Assembly: GCA_020248665.1 (NCBI GenBank)
Contig: JADCHE010000098.1
Span: 1 to 59,939 of the forward strand
Reading direction: 5' to 3'
Length of the DNA stretch: 59,939 nucleotides
Source: Burkholderiales bacterium
GTDB taxonomy: Bacteria > Pseudomonadota > Gammaproteobacteria > Burkholderiales > Burkholderiaceae_E
The notes under the pieces are model-generated. The model had not been told where the DNA came from. It ran no database searches and saw only the letters and a program-made list of their open reading frames with translations. The stretch's first letter is position 1. Each line of letters begins with the position of its first letter. The translations under genes and the position numbers were made by a program. Of the stretch, positions 8,937 to 16,924 are shown in pieces.

Positions 8937-9641
8937 ATGCCCGAGCCGCTGCCCGACGCCGTGTACGCGAAGACCCCGCAGGGCAGCGACGAGGTCGCGA
9001 CGCGCCGGCACGGTCTGGCGATGCGCGTGCGCCAGCTGCTGATCCTCGTCGACGGCCGCAGGAGCGTCACCGACCTCGCGAAGCTGGTGCCGGAGAAGGA
9101 CCTCGTCGCGCACCTCGCGCTGCTGGAGGACCAGGGCTTCGTGGTGCGCGCCGACGTGCCGCCCGCCGACGTGACGGCGGCCGCGCGTGCGCCGGTCGCG
9201 GCCGCGGGGGGCGCCGCACACGTCGCCCCGCCCGCGCCGGGGCAGGAGGCCGGCGCGCCGCTCGGGCTGATCGCCGGCGCGCGGCTCGCGCCCGCGGCCG
9301 ACCCCGACCCGGCGACGCGGCCCTGGGACACCGGGACGCCGGTCGCGGGACCGGCCACACCCACCGCGGCGCCGGCCACGCGACCCGGCGGGCCGGATAC
9401 GCGGATGCGCGCGGCGGCCGCGGCGCCGCAGCGCCGCGACCTGGAGACGCTGCGCCGCGCGGTGGTGCGGCAACTGGTCGATGCGATCGGCCCGCACGCC
9501 GACGACATGGCGGTGCGCATCGAGCTCTGCCGCTCGGTCGACGAACTGCGCCAGATCCTGCCCTCGGCCGCCGGCCTGGTCGAGGCGATCCGCGGCCGCG
9601 CCGCGATGGCCGAGTTCTTGCAGCGCGTGGGGAGCCTGTGA
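8937..9641 (+). CDS. Hypothetical protein, member 1 of a tandem paralogous pair
   Basis: A 234-residue soluble protein of unknown function. Residues 6-70 form a mixed alpha/beta block (VYAKTPQGSDEV... LLILVDGRRSVTDLA... LEDQGFV) that looks like a small winged-helix-type fold. Residues about 75-155 are a low-complexity Ala/Pro linker. The last 65 residues are a helical block (LETLRRAVVRQLVDAIG... AEFLQRVGSL). The next gene encodes the same two blocks with a shorter linker, so the two arose by duplication. They overlap by 4 bp (GTGA). The gene starts 4 bp after the hydrolase stop. Its position before dacA is the only functional hint. Confidence 0.75.
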   Translation: MPEPLPDAVYAKTPQGSDEVATRRHGLAMRVRQLLILVDGRRSVTDLAKLVPEKDLVAHLALLEDQGFVVRADVPPADVTAAARAPVAAAGGAAHVAPPAPGQEAGAPLGLIAGARLAPAADPDPATRPWDTGTPVAGPATPTAAPATRPGGPDTRMRAAAAAPQRRDLETLRRAVVRQLVDAIGPHADDMAVRIELCRSVDELRQILPSAAGLVEAIRGRAAMAEFLQRVGSL

Positions 9642-10219
9642 GCCGATCCGAGACGCTCGATCCCCGCCTCGTCTACGGCAAGACCGCCGCGGGCGTGTCG
9701 GAGGTCGAGCACCGCAGCGATGCGCTGTCCCCGCCCGCGCGCCGGCTGCTGGTGCTGATCGACGGCCGCCGACCGCTGGCCTCGCTGCCGGCGGCCGTGC
9801 GACCCGGAGAGTTGCCGAAGCTGGTCGAGGAATTGCTGGCGCTCGGCCTGATCGCGCTGTCCGGCATCGTCGAGGAACTGCCGGCGGCCAACGAGCTGCG
9901 CGACCCGCGGCTCGAGGAATTCAAGCGTCGCATCGACGGTGCGGTGACGCGCGAGCTCGGCCCCGCCGGCCGGGTGCTCGAGGCGCGGCTGCAGGACTGC
10001 GTGAACATGACGGTGATGCGCGGCGTGATGCGCGAGGTCGTCGAGCTGGTCCGCGTGCGCGCCGGCGACGCGGCCGCCGCCCGCCTGGCGAGCACCGCAC
10101 AGGCGGCGGCACGGGCCGGGGCCGAGCGCGGCGGCGAGGCGGCCGCGCCACGCCCACCCGCCGGCTCGCCGCCCGCCGACGCCGCCCGGCCGAAGGGTCG
10201 CGCGGACGGGAAGTCCTGA
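9638..10219 (+). CDS. Hypothetical protein, member 2 of a tandem paralogous pair
   Basis: A 193-residue paralogue of the preceding protein. It shares the N-terminal block (VYGKTAAGVSEVEHRSDAL, then RRLLVLIDGRRPLASLP and LLALGLI) and a C-terminal helical block (LEEFKRRIDGAVTRELGPAG... VMREVVELVRVRAGDAAAARLA), but has almost no linker between them and an Ala/Pro-rich tail. Translation begins at a GTG overlapping the previous stop (GTGA), implying coupling and perhaps hetero-oligomer formation. No enzymatic motif is visible. The N-terminal block could be a protein- or DNA-binding winged helix; this is inference from its predicted strand/helix pattern only. Confidence 0.75.
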   Translation: MSRSETLDPRLVYGKTAAGVSEVEHRSDALSPPARRLLVLIDGRRPLASLPAAVRPGELPKLVEELLALGLIALSGIVEELPAANELRDPRLEEFKRRIDGAVTRELGPAGRVLEARLQDCVNMTVMRGVMREVVELVRVRAGDAAAARLASTAQAAARAGAERGGEAAAPRPPAGSPPADAARPKGRADGKS

Positions 10220-10232
10220 GCCGGCCCGACCG

Positions 10233-10238
10233 TATAAT
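10233..10238 (+). promoter_or_regulatory. Candidate -10 element (TATAAT) of dacA
   Basis: A perfect TATAAT followed by CCGCGG lies 58 bp upstream of the dacA start and 13 bp after the preceding stop. No clear -35 is seen at the usual spacing. Confidence 0.5.
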
Positions 10239-10296
10239 CCGCGGCCTTTCCCGACCACTTTCACGTTCCGCCAGGAACGGGAAGGATGCACGCTCC

Positions 10297-11544
10297 ATGG
10301 CCCTCCGCCGCACCCGACTCACGCCCGCCGTCGCGCTCGCCGTGGCCCTCCTCGCCGCCGCGCCGCAGGCGGGAGCCCAACCGAAGGGCAAGGCGCCCGC
10401 CGCCGCGCCGGCGCCCTCGGGGGCTGCCACGTCGCCGACCGCCGCGACCCAGGGCCTGTCGCTGCAGGGCGCGCCGCAGATCGCCGCGAAGTCCTGGCTG
10501 CTGGTCGACGTCACCACCGGCCAGCTGCTCGCCGCGAGCGAGCCCGACATGCGGGTCGAGCCGGCCTCGCTGACCAAGCTGATGACCGCCTACATGGTCT
10601 TCAACGCGGTCAAGGAGAAGAAGCTCGCGCTCGATGCACGCCCGCCGGTGTCGCCGGTCGCATGGAAGGCGATCGGCTCGCGGATGTTCGTCGACCCGGC
10701 CAAGCCGGCGACGATCGAGGAACTGCTGCGCGGGCTGATCGTCCAGTCGGGCAACGACGCGGCGATCATCCTCGCCGAGGCGCTCGGCGGCAGCGAGCAA
10801 GGGTTCGCGACGCGGATGAACCGCGAGGCGCAGCGCCTCGGCATGCGCAACTCGAACTTCACCAACGCCTCGGGCCTGCCCGACGCGCAGCACTACTCGA
10901 CCGCGCGCGACCTCGCGATCCTCGCGTCGCGGCTCATCGACGAGCATCCCGACTTCTACAGGATGTACTCGGAGCGCGAGTACACGTACAACAACATCAA
11001 GCAGCCGAACCGCAACCGGCTGCTGTTCATCGATCCGAGCGTCGACGGCGTGAAGACCGGCCACACCGACGCGGCCGGCTACTGCCTGATCGCGTCGAGC
11101 CGGCGCGAGCAGCCGGGCCAGGGCTTCTCGCGCCGCCTGCTCAGCGTGGTGCTCGGCACCGCGTCGGAGTCGGCGCGCGCGATCGAGTCGCAGAAGCTGC
11201 TGAACTACGGCTTCGCGAATTTCGACGTCGTGCGGCTCTACCAGAAGGACCAGCCCGCGGCGAACTACCCGGTCTGGAAGGGCGCGGCCAGGGAGGTCAA
11301 GGCCGGCTTCGCGAACAGCGTGCTGGTCACCGTCGCGCGCGGCTCGGGCGATCGCGTCAAGGGCGAGATCGAGCGGACGCAGCCGCTGATCGCGCCGATC
11401 GACAAGGGCCAGCGCATCGGCACGCTGCGCGTGCGGCTCGACGACAAGGTGATCGCCGAGCAGCCGCTGATCGCGCTCGAGCCGGTCGCGCAGGGCGGAT
11501 GGTTCGGCCGCGCGTGGGATACGATTCGCCTCTGGTTCAAGTGA
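10297..11544 (+). CDS. dacA: D-alanyl-D-alanine carboxypeptidase (PBP5/6 type)
   Basis: A periplasmic, membrane-anchored peptidase that removes the terminal D-Ala of peptidoglycan pentapeptides. The 415-residue precursor has a signal peptide (VALAVALLAAAPQAGAQP) and an Ala/Pro-rich linker. The penicillin-binding motifs are SLTK (residues about 90-93), SGN (about 151-153) and KTG (about 254-256). A PBP5 C-terminal beta domain follows, ending in an amphipathic anchor (GWFGRAWDTIRLWFK). The chosen ATG begins the signal peptide directly; the frame extends upstream into the previous gene, but without a better start. It heads a run with dat, ybeD, lipB and lipA that is conserved in Burkholderiales. 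Confidence 0.95.
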   Translation: MALRRTRLTPAVALAVALLAAAPQAGAQPKGKAPAAAPAPSGAATSPTAATQGLSLQGAPQIAAKSWLLVDVTTGQLLAASEPDMRVEPASLTKLMTAYMVFNAVKEKKLALDARPPVSPVAWKAIGSRMFVDPAKPATIEELLRGLIVQSGNDAAIILAEALGGSEQGFATRMNREAQRLGMRNSNFTNASGLPDAQHYSTARDLAILASRLIDEHPDFYRMYSEREYTYNNIKQPNRNRLLFIDPSVDGVKTGHTDAAGYCLIASSRREQPGQGFSRRLLSVVLGTASESARAIESQKLLNYGFANFDVVRLYQKDQPAANYPVWKGAAREVKAGFANSVLVTVARGSGDRVKGEIERTQPLIAPIDKGQRIGTLRVRLDDKVIAEQPLIALEPVAQGGWFGRAWDTIRLWFK

Positions 11545-11623
11545 CCGGCATGAGCGTCGCACGATCGCATCGGAGACGCTCGCGCCCCCTCGGGGGGCCG
11601 GGCCGCAGGCCCCGGGGGGCATC

Positions 11624-12505
11624 ATGACCGACGAGCAGATCGTCTACCTGAACGGCGAGTTCATGCCGCTGGCCGAGGCCCGCGTGCCGGTGCTCGACCG
11701 CGGCTTCATCTTCGGCGACGGCGTGTACGAGGTCGCCCCCGTGTACGGCCGCGTGCCGTTCCGCTGGACGCAGCACCACGCGCGTCTCGTGCGCAACCTC
11801 GGCAAGCTGCGCATCGATGACCCGATGGACGCCGCCGGCTGGCGCGGGCTCGTCGACGCGCTCGTCGCGCGGCATCCGTGGGACGACCAGTTCGTCTACG
11901 TGCAGGTGACCCGCGGCGTCGCGAAGCGCGACCACGCGTTCCCGAAGGGCGTGCGGCCCACGGTCTTCGCGATGTCGAGCCCGCTGCCGCCGATCCCGGC
12001 CGAGCAGATCGAGCTCGGCGTCGCGACGATCACGCTGCCCGACGAACGCTGGCTGCACTGCGACATCAAGTCGATCTCGCTGCTCGGCAACGTGCTCGCG
12101 CGGCAGGCAGCGGTCGACGCGGGCGCGGCCGAGTGCGTGATGTTCCGCGACGGGTGGCTGACCGAGGGCTCGTCGAGCAACGTCTGGGTGGTGCGCGACG
12201 GCCGCGTGCTCGCGCCACCGCGCGACAACCTGATCCTCGAAGGCATCCGCTACGGTCTGCTCGAGGCGCTGTGCGCGGCCGAGGGCGTGCCGTTCGAGGT
12301 CCGCCCGATCGCGCGCGACGAGGTGACCTCGGCCGACGAGCTGATGCTGTCGTCGGCGACCAAGGAGGTTCTGCCGATCACCCGGCTCGACGGCCGGCCG
12401 GTCGGCGCGGGCGTGCCGGGACCGGTGTACCGCCGGCTGCACGCGGCGTACCAGCGCGCGAAGGCCGCGAGCACGGCCGAGGCCGCCGGGCGCGCGGCGC
12501 GCTGA
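11624..12505 (+). CDS. dat: D-amino acid aminotransferase (fold-type IV PLP)
   Basis: Transfers amino groups between D-amino acids and 2-oxo acids, supplying D-Ala/D-Glu for peptidoglycan. The 293-residue protein is a class IV PLP aminotransferase: YLNGEFMPLAEARVPVLDRGFIFGDGVYE at the N-terminus is the family signature. The PLP lysine lies in CDIKSISLLGNVLARQAA (about residue 147), and the phosphate-binding region is LTEGSSSNVW. A branched-chain aminotransferase is the main alternative; the context (beside the D-Ala carboxypeptidase) and the short length favour a D-amino acid enzyme. The 79-bp gap before it is full of G/C runs that can fold into hairpins. Confidence 0.88.
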   Translation: MTDEQIVYLNGEFMPLAEARVPVLDRGFIFGDGVYEVAPVYGRVPFRWTQHHARLVRNLGKLRIDDPMDAAGWRGLVDALVARHPWDDQFVYVQVTRGVAKRDHAFPKGVRPTVFAMSSPLPPIPAEQIELGVATITLPDERWLHCDIKSISLLGNVLARQAAVDAGAAECVMFRDGWLTEGSSSNVWVVRDGRVLAPPRDNLILEGIRYGLLEALCAAEGVPFEVRPIARDEVTSADELMLSSATKEVLPITRLDGRPVGAGVPGPVYRRLHAAYQRAKAASTAEAAGRAAR

Positions 12506-12535
12506 CGCGCCGCGCATCCGAATCCGGGAGCCCGC

Positions 12536-12829
12536 ATGGCCGAGCCCGCTGGTCCCGGCGACGGCGCGCAAGCGCCCTCGCTGATGCAGTTCCCGATGGA
12601 CTTCCCGATCAAGATCATGGGCGTCCGCGCCGACACGTTCGCCGAGGAGGTCAGCGTGGTGCTGCGTCGGCATGCGCCCGACTTCGACCCGGCCACGCTC
12701 GAGATGCGGCCGTCGCGACTGGGCACCTACCTCGGCCTCACCGCGACGATCCGCGCGGTCTCGCGCGAGCAGCTCGACGCGCTGTACCGCGAGCTGACCG
12801 CGCACCCGATGGTCAAGGTCGTGCTTTAG
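12536..12829 (+). CDS. ybeD: DUF493 (YbeD) family protein
   Basis: A 97-residue small protein of the YbeD/DUF493 family, which adopts an ACT-like alpha/beta fold and is nearly always encoded next to lipB. The recognisable core is MQFPMDFPIKIMG, then YLGLTATIRAVSREQLDALYRELTAHPMVKVVL at the C-terminus. The start follows GGGAGCCCGC. It lies between dat and the lip genes as in other Burkholderiales. The last 17 bp overlap the end of the convergent arginase gene. Molecular function is not established for the family. Confidence 0.88.
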   Translation: MAEPAGPGDGAQAPSLMQFPMDFPIKIMGVRADTFAEEVSVVLRRHAPDFDPATLEMRPSRLGTYLGLTATIRAVSREQLDALYRELTAHPMVKVVL

Positions 12830-13769
12830 CGCGCGGCTGCGGCCCGGGGCACGGGCCGGCAGCAGGGTCGCGCCGGTCGACGATCGCGCCGAGCACGCGG
12901 TCGGTCGCCGCGGCGGTCGTGCGGGCCACGTCGAGCGTCGGGTTGTACTCGACCAGCTCGACCGCGACGACCCGCTCGTCGCACGCGAGGCCGCGCAGCG
13001 CGGCCGACACCTCCGCGACCCGCAGCCCGCCGGGCACCGGCACGCCGGTTCCGGGCGCGTCGAGCGGATCGAGCGCATCCAGGTCGAAGCTCACGCCCCA
13101 GCCCGCGGTGTCGGCACTCACGCGCTCGACCGCTTCGCGCATGCAGTCGGCGAAGCCGCGCCGCGCGACCTCGTCGCCCGCGATCACGCGCACGCCGAGC
13201 CGCGCGAGCAGCGCCGCCTCGCCCGACTCCCAGCTGCGCGGCCCGATCAGCACCAGGTCCTGCGGGCGCAGCTTCGGCCACGCGTCGGCGACCGTGGTCA
13301 GTGCCGGCGCCCCGTGCCCGAGCAGCGACGCGATCGGCATGCCGTGCGGCATCTGCGTCTCGGAGGTCTCGGGCGTGTGCGCGTCGAGGTGCGCGTCGAT
13401 CCAGACCAGCCCGAGCCGCCGCGCCTCGCCGCCGCGCCGCAACGCCGCCGCGGCCGCGCTCCAGGTGCCGATCGCGCAGGAGTGGTCGCCGCCGACCACG
13501 ACCGGCAGCCGACCGGCGTCGAGCGCCGCGCCGACCGCGCGCGCGAGCCGACCCGAGAACTCGGCGACCACCGCCATCGGCCCCTGCGGCAGCAGCGCGA
13601 GGTCGGACTGCACGATCGGCCCCCAGCGCACGCCGCGACCGCGCGCCTGCAGCCGGGCGCCGAGGCCCCACTGCCGCAGCGAGCCCGGGCCGGCGCGGGT
13701 GCGCCGGTCGGGTGCGCCTTCGCCGATCGCGGCGCCGACCAGCTCGATCGGCCGCAACGTGTCGCTCAT
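12813..13769 (-). CDS. rocF: Arginase/agmatinase-family ureohydrolase, probably arginase
   Basis: A 318-residue manganese ureohydrolase that hydrolyses L-arginine to ornithine and urea (assigned as arginase rather than agmatinase on overall similarity). Metal-binding motifs are complete: GGDHS (about residues 93-97), DAHLDAH (about 124-130) and SFDLDALDP (about 227-235), with a final AVELVEYNPTLD. The start is preceded by GGAG (CTGGAGTCCGAC). It is inserted on the opposite strand between ybeD and lipB, which are usually adjacent, and its tail overlaps ybeD by 17 bp. It probably has its own promoter in the 313-bp gap before lipB. Confidence 0.92.
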   Translation of the reverse strand: MSDTLRPIELVGAAIGEGAPDRRTRAGPGSLRQWGLGARLQARGRGVRWGPIVQSDLALLPQGPMAVVAEFSGRLARAVGAALDAGRLPVVVGGDHSCAIGTWSAAAAALRRGGEARRLGLVWIDAHLDAHTPETSETQMPHGMPIASLLGHGAPALTTVADAWPKLRPQDLVLIGPRSWESGEAALLARLGVRVIAGDEVARRGFADCMREAVERVSADTAGWGVSFDLDALDPLDAPGTGVPVPGGLRVAEVSAALRGLACDERVVAVELVEYNPTLDVARTTAAATDRVLGAIVDRRDPAAGPCPGPQPRAKARP

Positions 13770-14082
13770 GTCGGACTCCAGCGGGGCAGGACGCCCGGAT
13801 GTCGCGCCTGCGGAGCGACCCTAGCACCGTTGCGAAGGATCGGCGTGACGCAACGCCGGACGGGAGCCCCGAGGGCCCCCCGCGGCGCGGCGCGGCGCGG
13901 CGTGAATCGGCAGGACGTCGCGCACCGGGTGCGTCGTCCGGCCGGCTTCCGGGCGCCGGTACCGCCCCGGCGTCCGGCCGTCGGACCACCGCGGCAGGAA
14001 CCCTGCCCGGCCATCCGGGCCCGCCGGGTCGGTCGTTCACCGCAGGTACCATCGGCGCTGCGCCCGAGCGCGCCCGCCCCCG
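13770..14082. other. Intergenic region between divergent arginase and lipB
   Basis: This 313-bp stretch has no convincing gene on either strand. It is rich in G/C runs (including GGGGCCCCCC-like stretches around 13875-13885). A TACCAT hexamer at 14047-14052 is a possible -10 for lipB, without a recognisable -35. It must hold both promoters, since the two genes face outward. Confidence 0.6.
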
Positions 14083-14712
14083 ATGATCGTCCGACCCTTC
14101 ACCCCCGCCGACTACCTGCCGACGCTCGAGGCCATGCGCGCGTTCACCGGCGCGCGCAACGACGCCACCCCGGACGAGATCTGGCTGATCGAGCATCCAC
14201 CGGTCTTCACCCAGGGCCTCGCCGGAAGAAGTGAGCATGTGCTCGCTCCCGGTGAGATCCCTGTCATCAGGACCGAGCGCGGCGGCCAGGTGACCTACCA
14301 CGGCCCCGGACAGGTGGTCGCCTACACGCTGCTCGACCTGCGCCGGCACCGGCTCGGCGTGCGCGACCTGGTCTGCCGGCTCGAGGCCGCGACGATCGAG
14401 ACCTGCGCCGCCTCGGGCGTGCGCGCGCTCCGCAAGCCCGGCGCGCCCGGCCTGTACGTCGCCGACGCCACCGGCGGCCCGGGCCCGAAGATCGCGTCGC
14501 TCGGCCTGAAGGTGAGCCGCGGCTGCGCGTACCACGGCATCGCGCTCAACGTCGCGATGGACCTCGAGCCGTTCGAGCGCATCCACCCCTGCGGGTATGC
14601 TGGCCTGCAGGTGACCGACCTGGCCCGCGCCGCGGGCGGCCCCCCGCCCGACCCGGCGGCCGTCGCGCGGCGCTTCGGCGATACCCTCGCTGCCCACATC
14701 GAACGACCATGA
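14083..14712 (+). CDS. lipB: Lipoyl(octanoyl) transferase
   Basis: Transfers octanoate from octanoyl-ACP to the lipoyl domains of 2-oxoacid dehydrogenases and the glycine cleavage H protein. The 209-residue enzyme has the family motif [12 protein letters not shown] (about residues 66-77), the catalytic lysine in KIASLGLKV (about residue 138) and the nucleophilic cysteine in HPCGYAGL (about residue 168). The start ATG lies right after a C-rich run with no obvious ribosome-binding site. The stop overlaps the lipA start (ATGA), so the pathway enzymes are coupled. Confidence 0.96.
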   Translation: MIVRPFTPADYLPTLEAMRAFTGARNDATPDEIWLIEHPPVFTQGLAGRSEHVLAPGEIPVIRTERGGQVTYHGPGQVVAYTLLDLRRHRLGVRDLVCRLEAATIETCAASGVRALRKPGAPGLYVADATGGPGPKIASLGLKVSRGCAYHGIALNVAMDLEPFERIHPCGYAGLQVTDLARAAGGPPPDPAAVARRFGDTLAAHIERP

Positions 14713-15704
14713 CCGACCCCGCCTCCCCCATGCCCGCCCCGCCGGTCGACGCTCCGGCGGCCCACGACCCGACCGTCAAGCAGAAGGGCGCCGGCAAGAC
14801 CGCCCGCATCCCGATCAAGGTGGCGCCCGCCGGCGAGGTGCTGCGCAAGCCCGAGTGGATCCGCGTGAAGGCGGCCGCGCCGGGCAGCCGCTTCCACGAC
14901 ATCAAGCGGATCCTGCGCGAGCACAGCCTGCACACCGTCTGCGAGGAGGCGTCCTGCCCGAACATCGGCGAGTGCTTCGGCAAGGGCACCGCGACGTTCA
15001 TGATCATGGGCGACAAGTGCACGCGGCGCTGCCCGTTCTGCGACGTCGGCCACGGCCGCCCCGACCCGCTCGACACGCGGGAGCCGGCCAACCTCGCGAA
15101 GACCATCGCCGCGCTCGAGCTGTCCTACGTCGTGATCACCTCGGTCGACCGCGACGACCTGCGCGACGGCGGCGCGCAGCACTTCGTCGACTGCATCCGA
15201 GCTGTCCGCGAGGCCTCGCCCGACACCCGGATCGAGGTGCTGGTGCCCGACTTCCGCGGCCGCCTCGACCGCGCGCTCGCGATCCTCGAGGCCGCGCCGC
15301 CGGACGTGATGAACCACAACCTCGAGACCGTGCCGCGGCTCTACCGCGAGGCGCGCCCAGGCTCCGACTACGCGCACTCGCTGAAGCTGCTCGCCGAGTT
15401 CAAGCGACGCGTGCCGGGCGTGCCGACCAAGTCCGGGATCATGGTCGGGCTCGGCGAAACCGACGACGAGATCGTGCAGACGATGCGCGACATGCGCGCC
15501 CACGACATCGACATGATCACGGTCGGCCAGTACCTCGCGCCGACGAACCACCACCTGCCGGTGCGCCGATACGTGCATCCGGACACCTTCGCGCGGTTCG
15601 AGGCGCAGGCCTATGAGTTAGGGTTCACTCACGCTGCGGTGGGCGCGTTGGTTCGGTCCTCGTACCACGCGGACCAGCAGGCGCACGCGGCCGGCGTCGC
15701 CTGA
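14709..15704 (+). CDS. lipA: Lipoyl synthase (radical SAM)
   Basis: Inserts two sulfurs into protein-bound octanoyl groups. The 331-residue enzyme carries both cluster motifs: the auxiliary [12 protein letters not shown] (about residues 78-89) and the radical-SAM CTRRCPFC (about 104-111), with a terminal RSSYHA. The N-terminus has a basic, Pro/Ala-rich extension. It overlaps lipB by 4 bp. An oddity near the 3' end: around nt 15612-15660 the codon choice changes (TTA, ACT, GCT, TTG, GTT) against the strongly G/C-ending codons elsewhere in the gene, although the protein sequence stays normal for the family. Confidence 0.97.
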   Translation: MTDPASPMPAPPVDAPAAHDPTVKQKGAGKTARIPIKVAPAGEVLRKPEWIRVKAAAPGSRFHDIKRILREHSLHTVCEEASCPNIGECFGKGTATFMIMGDKCTRRCPFCDVGHGRPDPLDTREPANLAKTIAALELSYVVITSVDRDDLRDGGAQHFVDCIRAVREASPDTRIEVLVPDFRGRLDRALAILEAAPPDVMNHNLETVPRLYREARPGSDYAHSLKLLAEFKRRVPGVPTKSGIMVGLGETDDEIVQTMRDMRAHDIDMITVGQYLAPTNHHLPVRRYVHPDTFARFEAQAYELGFTHAAVGALVRSSYHADQQAHAAGVA

Positions 15705-16160
15705 CGCACCGCGGCGAGGCGCGTGCGGCCGGCGGGCGGGCCGGCGGCCCGGACACCGAGCAGGCCGGCGCGGTCGATGGCCGACGCGACCCGTCCGGTC
15801 GCCTCGGACGCCTCGACGAACGCCTCCGGGGTGGCCATCGCCCGCGGCGCTCGACCCTTCGGCAACGCCATCCTGGGCGCAGTGACCGCCGGCACCTGCG
15901 CACGATCGGCGTCGAAGCCCGGCACCGCGACATCGCACTCGCCCGCCTTCGCTCCGGTGCAGCGTGCCGAGCAGTGTCGTGAAGCGCCCGCGATCGACGC
16001 TCGTCTTGAACATCTCGAGCCGATCCCCCTCGATCGCGACGATCGCATCCTTGGGATAGGCGCGGACGGCGCAGCACGGGGCGATCTCGCGCAGCTGCGC
16101 CTCGCAGCGCGAGGCGAGCATCGGAATCGAAGACGGGTCGGCGACGGTCGGGATGGTCAT
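15705..16160 (-). pseudogene. Possible remnant of a cNMP-binding (Crp-like) regulator; otherwise no gene
   Basis: The 523-bp gap between lipA and the TlpA-like gene has no intact recognisable gene. On the minus strand, an ATG at 16160 opens about 70 residues resembling the start of a Crp/Fnr cyclic-nucleotide domain (LREIAPCCAVRAYPKDAIVAIEGD). Similarity then fades, the frame runs into the lipA tail and no helix-turn-helix appears. There is no good ribosome-binding site. It may be a decayed regulator or chance; the resemblance is weak. Confidence 0.25.
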
Positions 16161-16227
16161 CGATTCATCGTGGAGCGACGCTGTCGCTCGACGTGGGACC
16201 GGCCCGAGTTCGCCGGTGGGGGCAGGC

Positions 16228-16800
16228 TCACGTCGCCCGACCCGGCAGCAGCCCCTCGACGTCACGCCGCAGCCGCGCGAAGTCGGGCCGCCCGACCCAG
16301 CGCCGCACCACACGGCCATCGGGCGCGACCAGCCAGGTCGTCGGCGTGCCCTCGACGCCGCCCCAGGCGGCGACGGCCGCGCCCAAGGGGTCGAGCGCGA
16401 CCGGGAACGGCAGCCGCCGCGACGACGCGAAGTGCAGCACCCGGTCGGCCCGGTCGTAGGGCATCGCGACCGCGACCAGCTCCAGCCCTCGCGAACGGTA
16501 GGCCTCGTAGACCTCGGTCAGCTCGGGCATCTCGGCGACGCAGACCGCGCAGCTGGTCGCCCAGAAGTTGACCAGCAGCACCCGGCCGGCGAGCGCGTCG
16601 GGGCCGAGCCGGCGACCGTCGATCGTGCGGTACTCGATCGCCGGTGCGACCTCGGGGCCGGACGAGGCGAACCGTAGCGCGCCCCAGCCGGCCACGCCCA
16701 CGACCGACGCACCCGCGAGCGCGAGGCCGAGCGTGCGGCGGCGGGACGCCCCGGTGGGCGACGGCGGGGCGGCGGATCGGGCGGGGGACGGAACGGACAT
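16228..16800 (-). CDS. TlpA-like membrane-anchored thiol:disulfide oxidoreductase
   Basis: A 190-residue thioredoxin-fold protein facing the periplasm, probably a reductant for cytochrome c maturation or another thiol target. The N-terminus has a twin-arginine-like, uncleaved-looking segment (SRRRTLGLALAGASVVGVAGW). The active site is FWATSCAVCVAEMPEL (CxxC about residues 84-87), followed by AMPYDR and a cis-proline loop GTPTTWLVAPDGRVV. The start used begins the membrane segment; the open frame upstream has no better start. It sits 124 bp downstream of the M48 protease gene. ResA/TlpA/AhpC-TSA relatives cannot be separated further from sequence alone. Confidence 0.88.
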   Translation of the reverse strand: MSVPSPARSAAPPSPTGASRRRTLGLALAGASVVGVAGWGALRFASSGPEVAPAIEYRTIDGRRLGPDALAGRVLLVNFWATSCAVCVAEMPELTEVYEAYRSRGLELVAVAMPYDRADRVLHFASSRRLPFPVALDPLGAAVAAWGGVEGTPTTWLVAPDGRVVRRWVGRPDFARLRRDVEGLLPGRAT

Positions 16801-16924
16801 GGCGGCAGCGGCGGCACCCAGTGTAGCGGGACTCGCCCCGCGCGGGCTCCGGTCGCGTCGCGTCCCGACCCGAGCCTGGCCCCGACGCTCCGGGACCCTC
16901 CGGCGCGACCGCTCCCGCAGTCGC

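Noticed and set aside
11581-11620. G/C-run hairpins before dat
   Set aside because: Several alternative weak stems are possible, none long or perfect, so no terminator is called.
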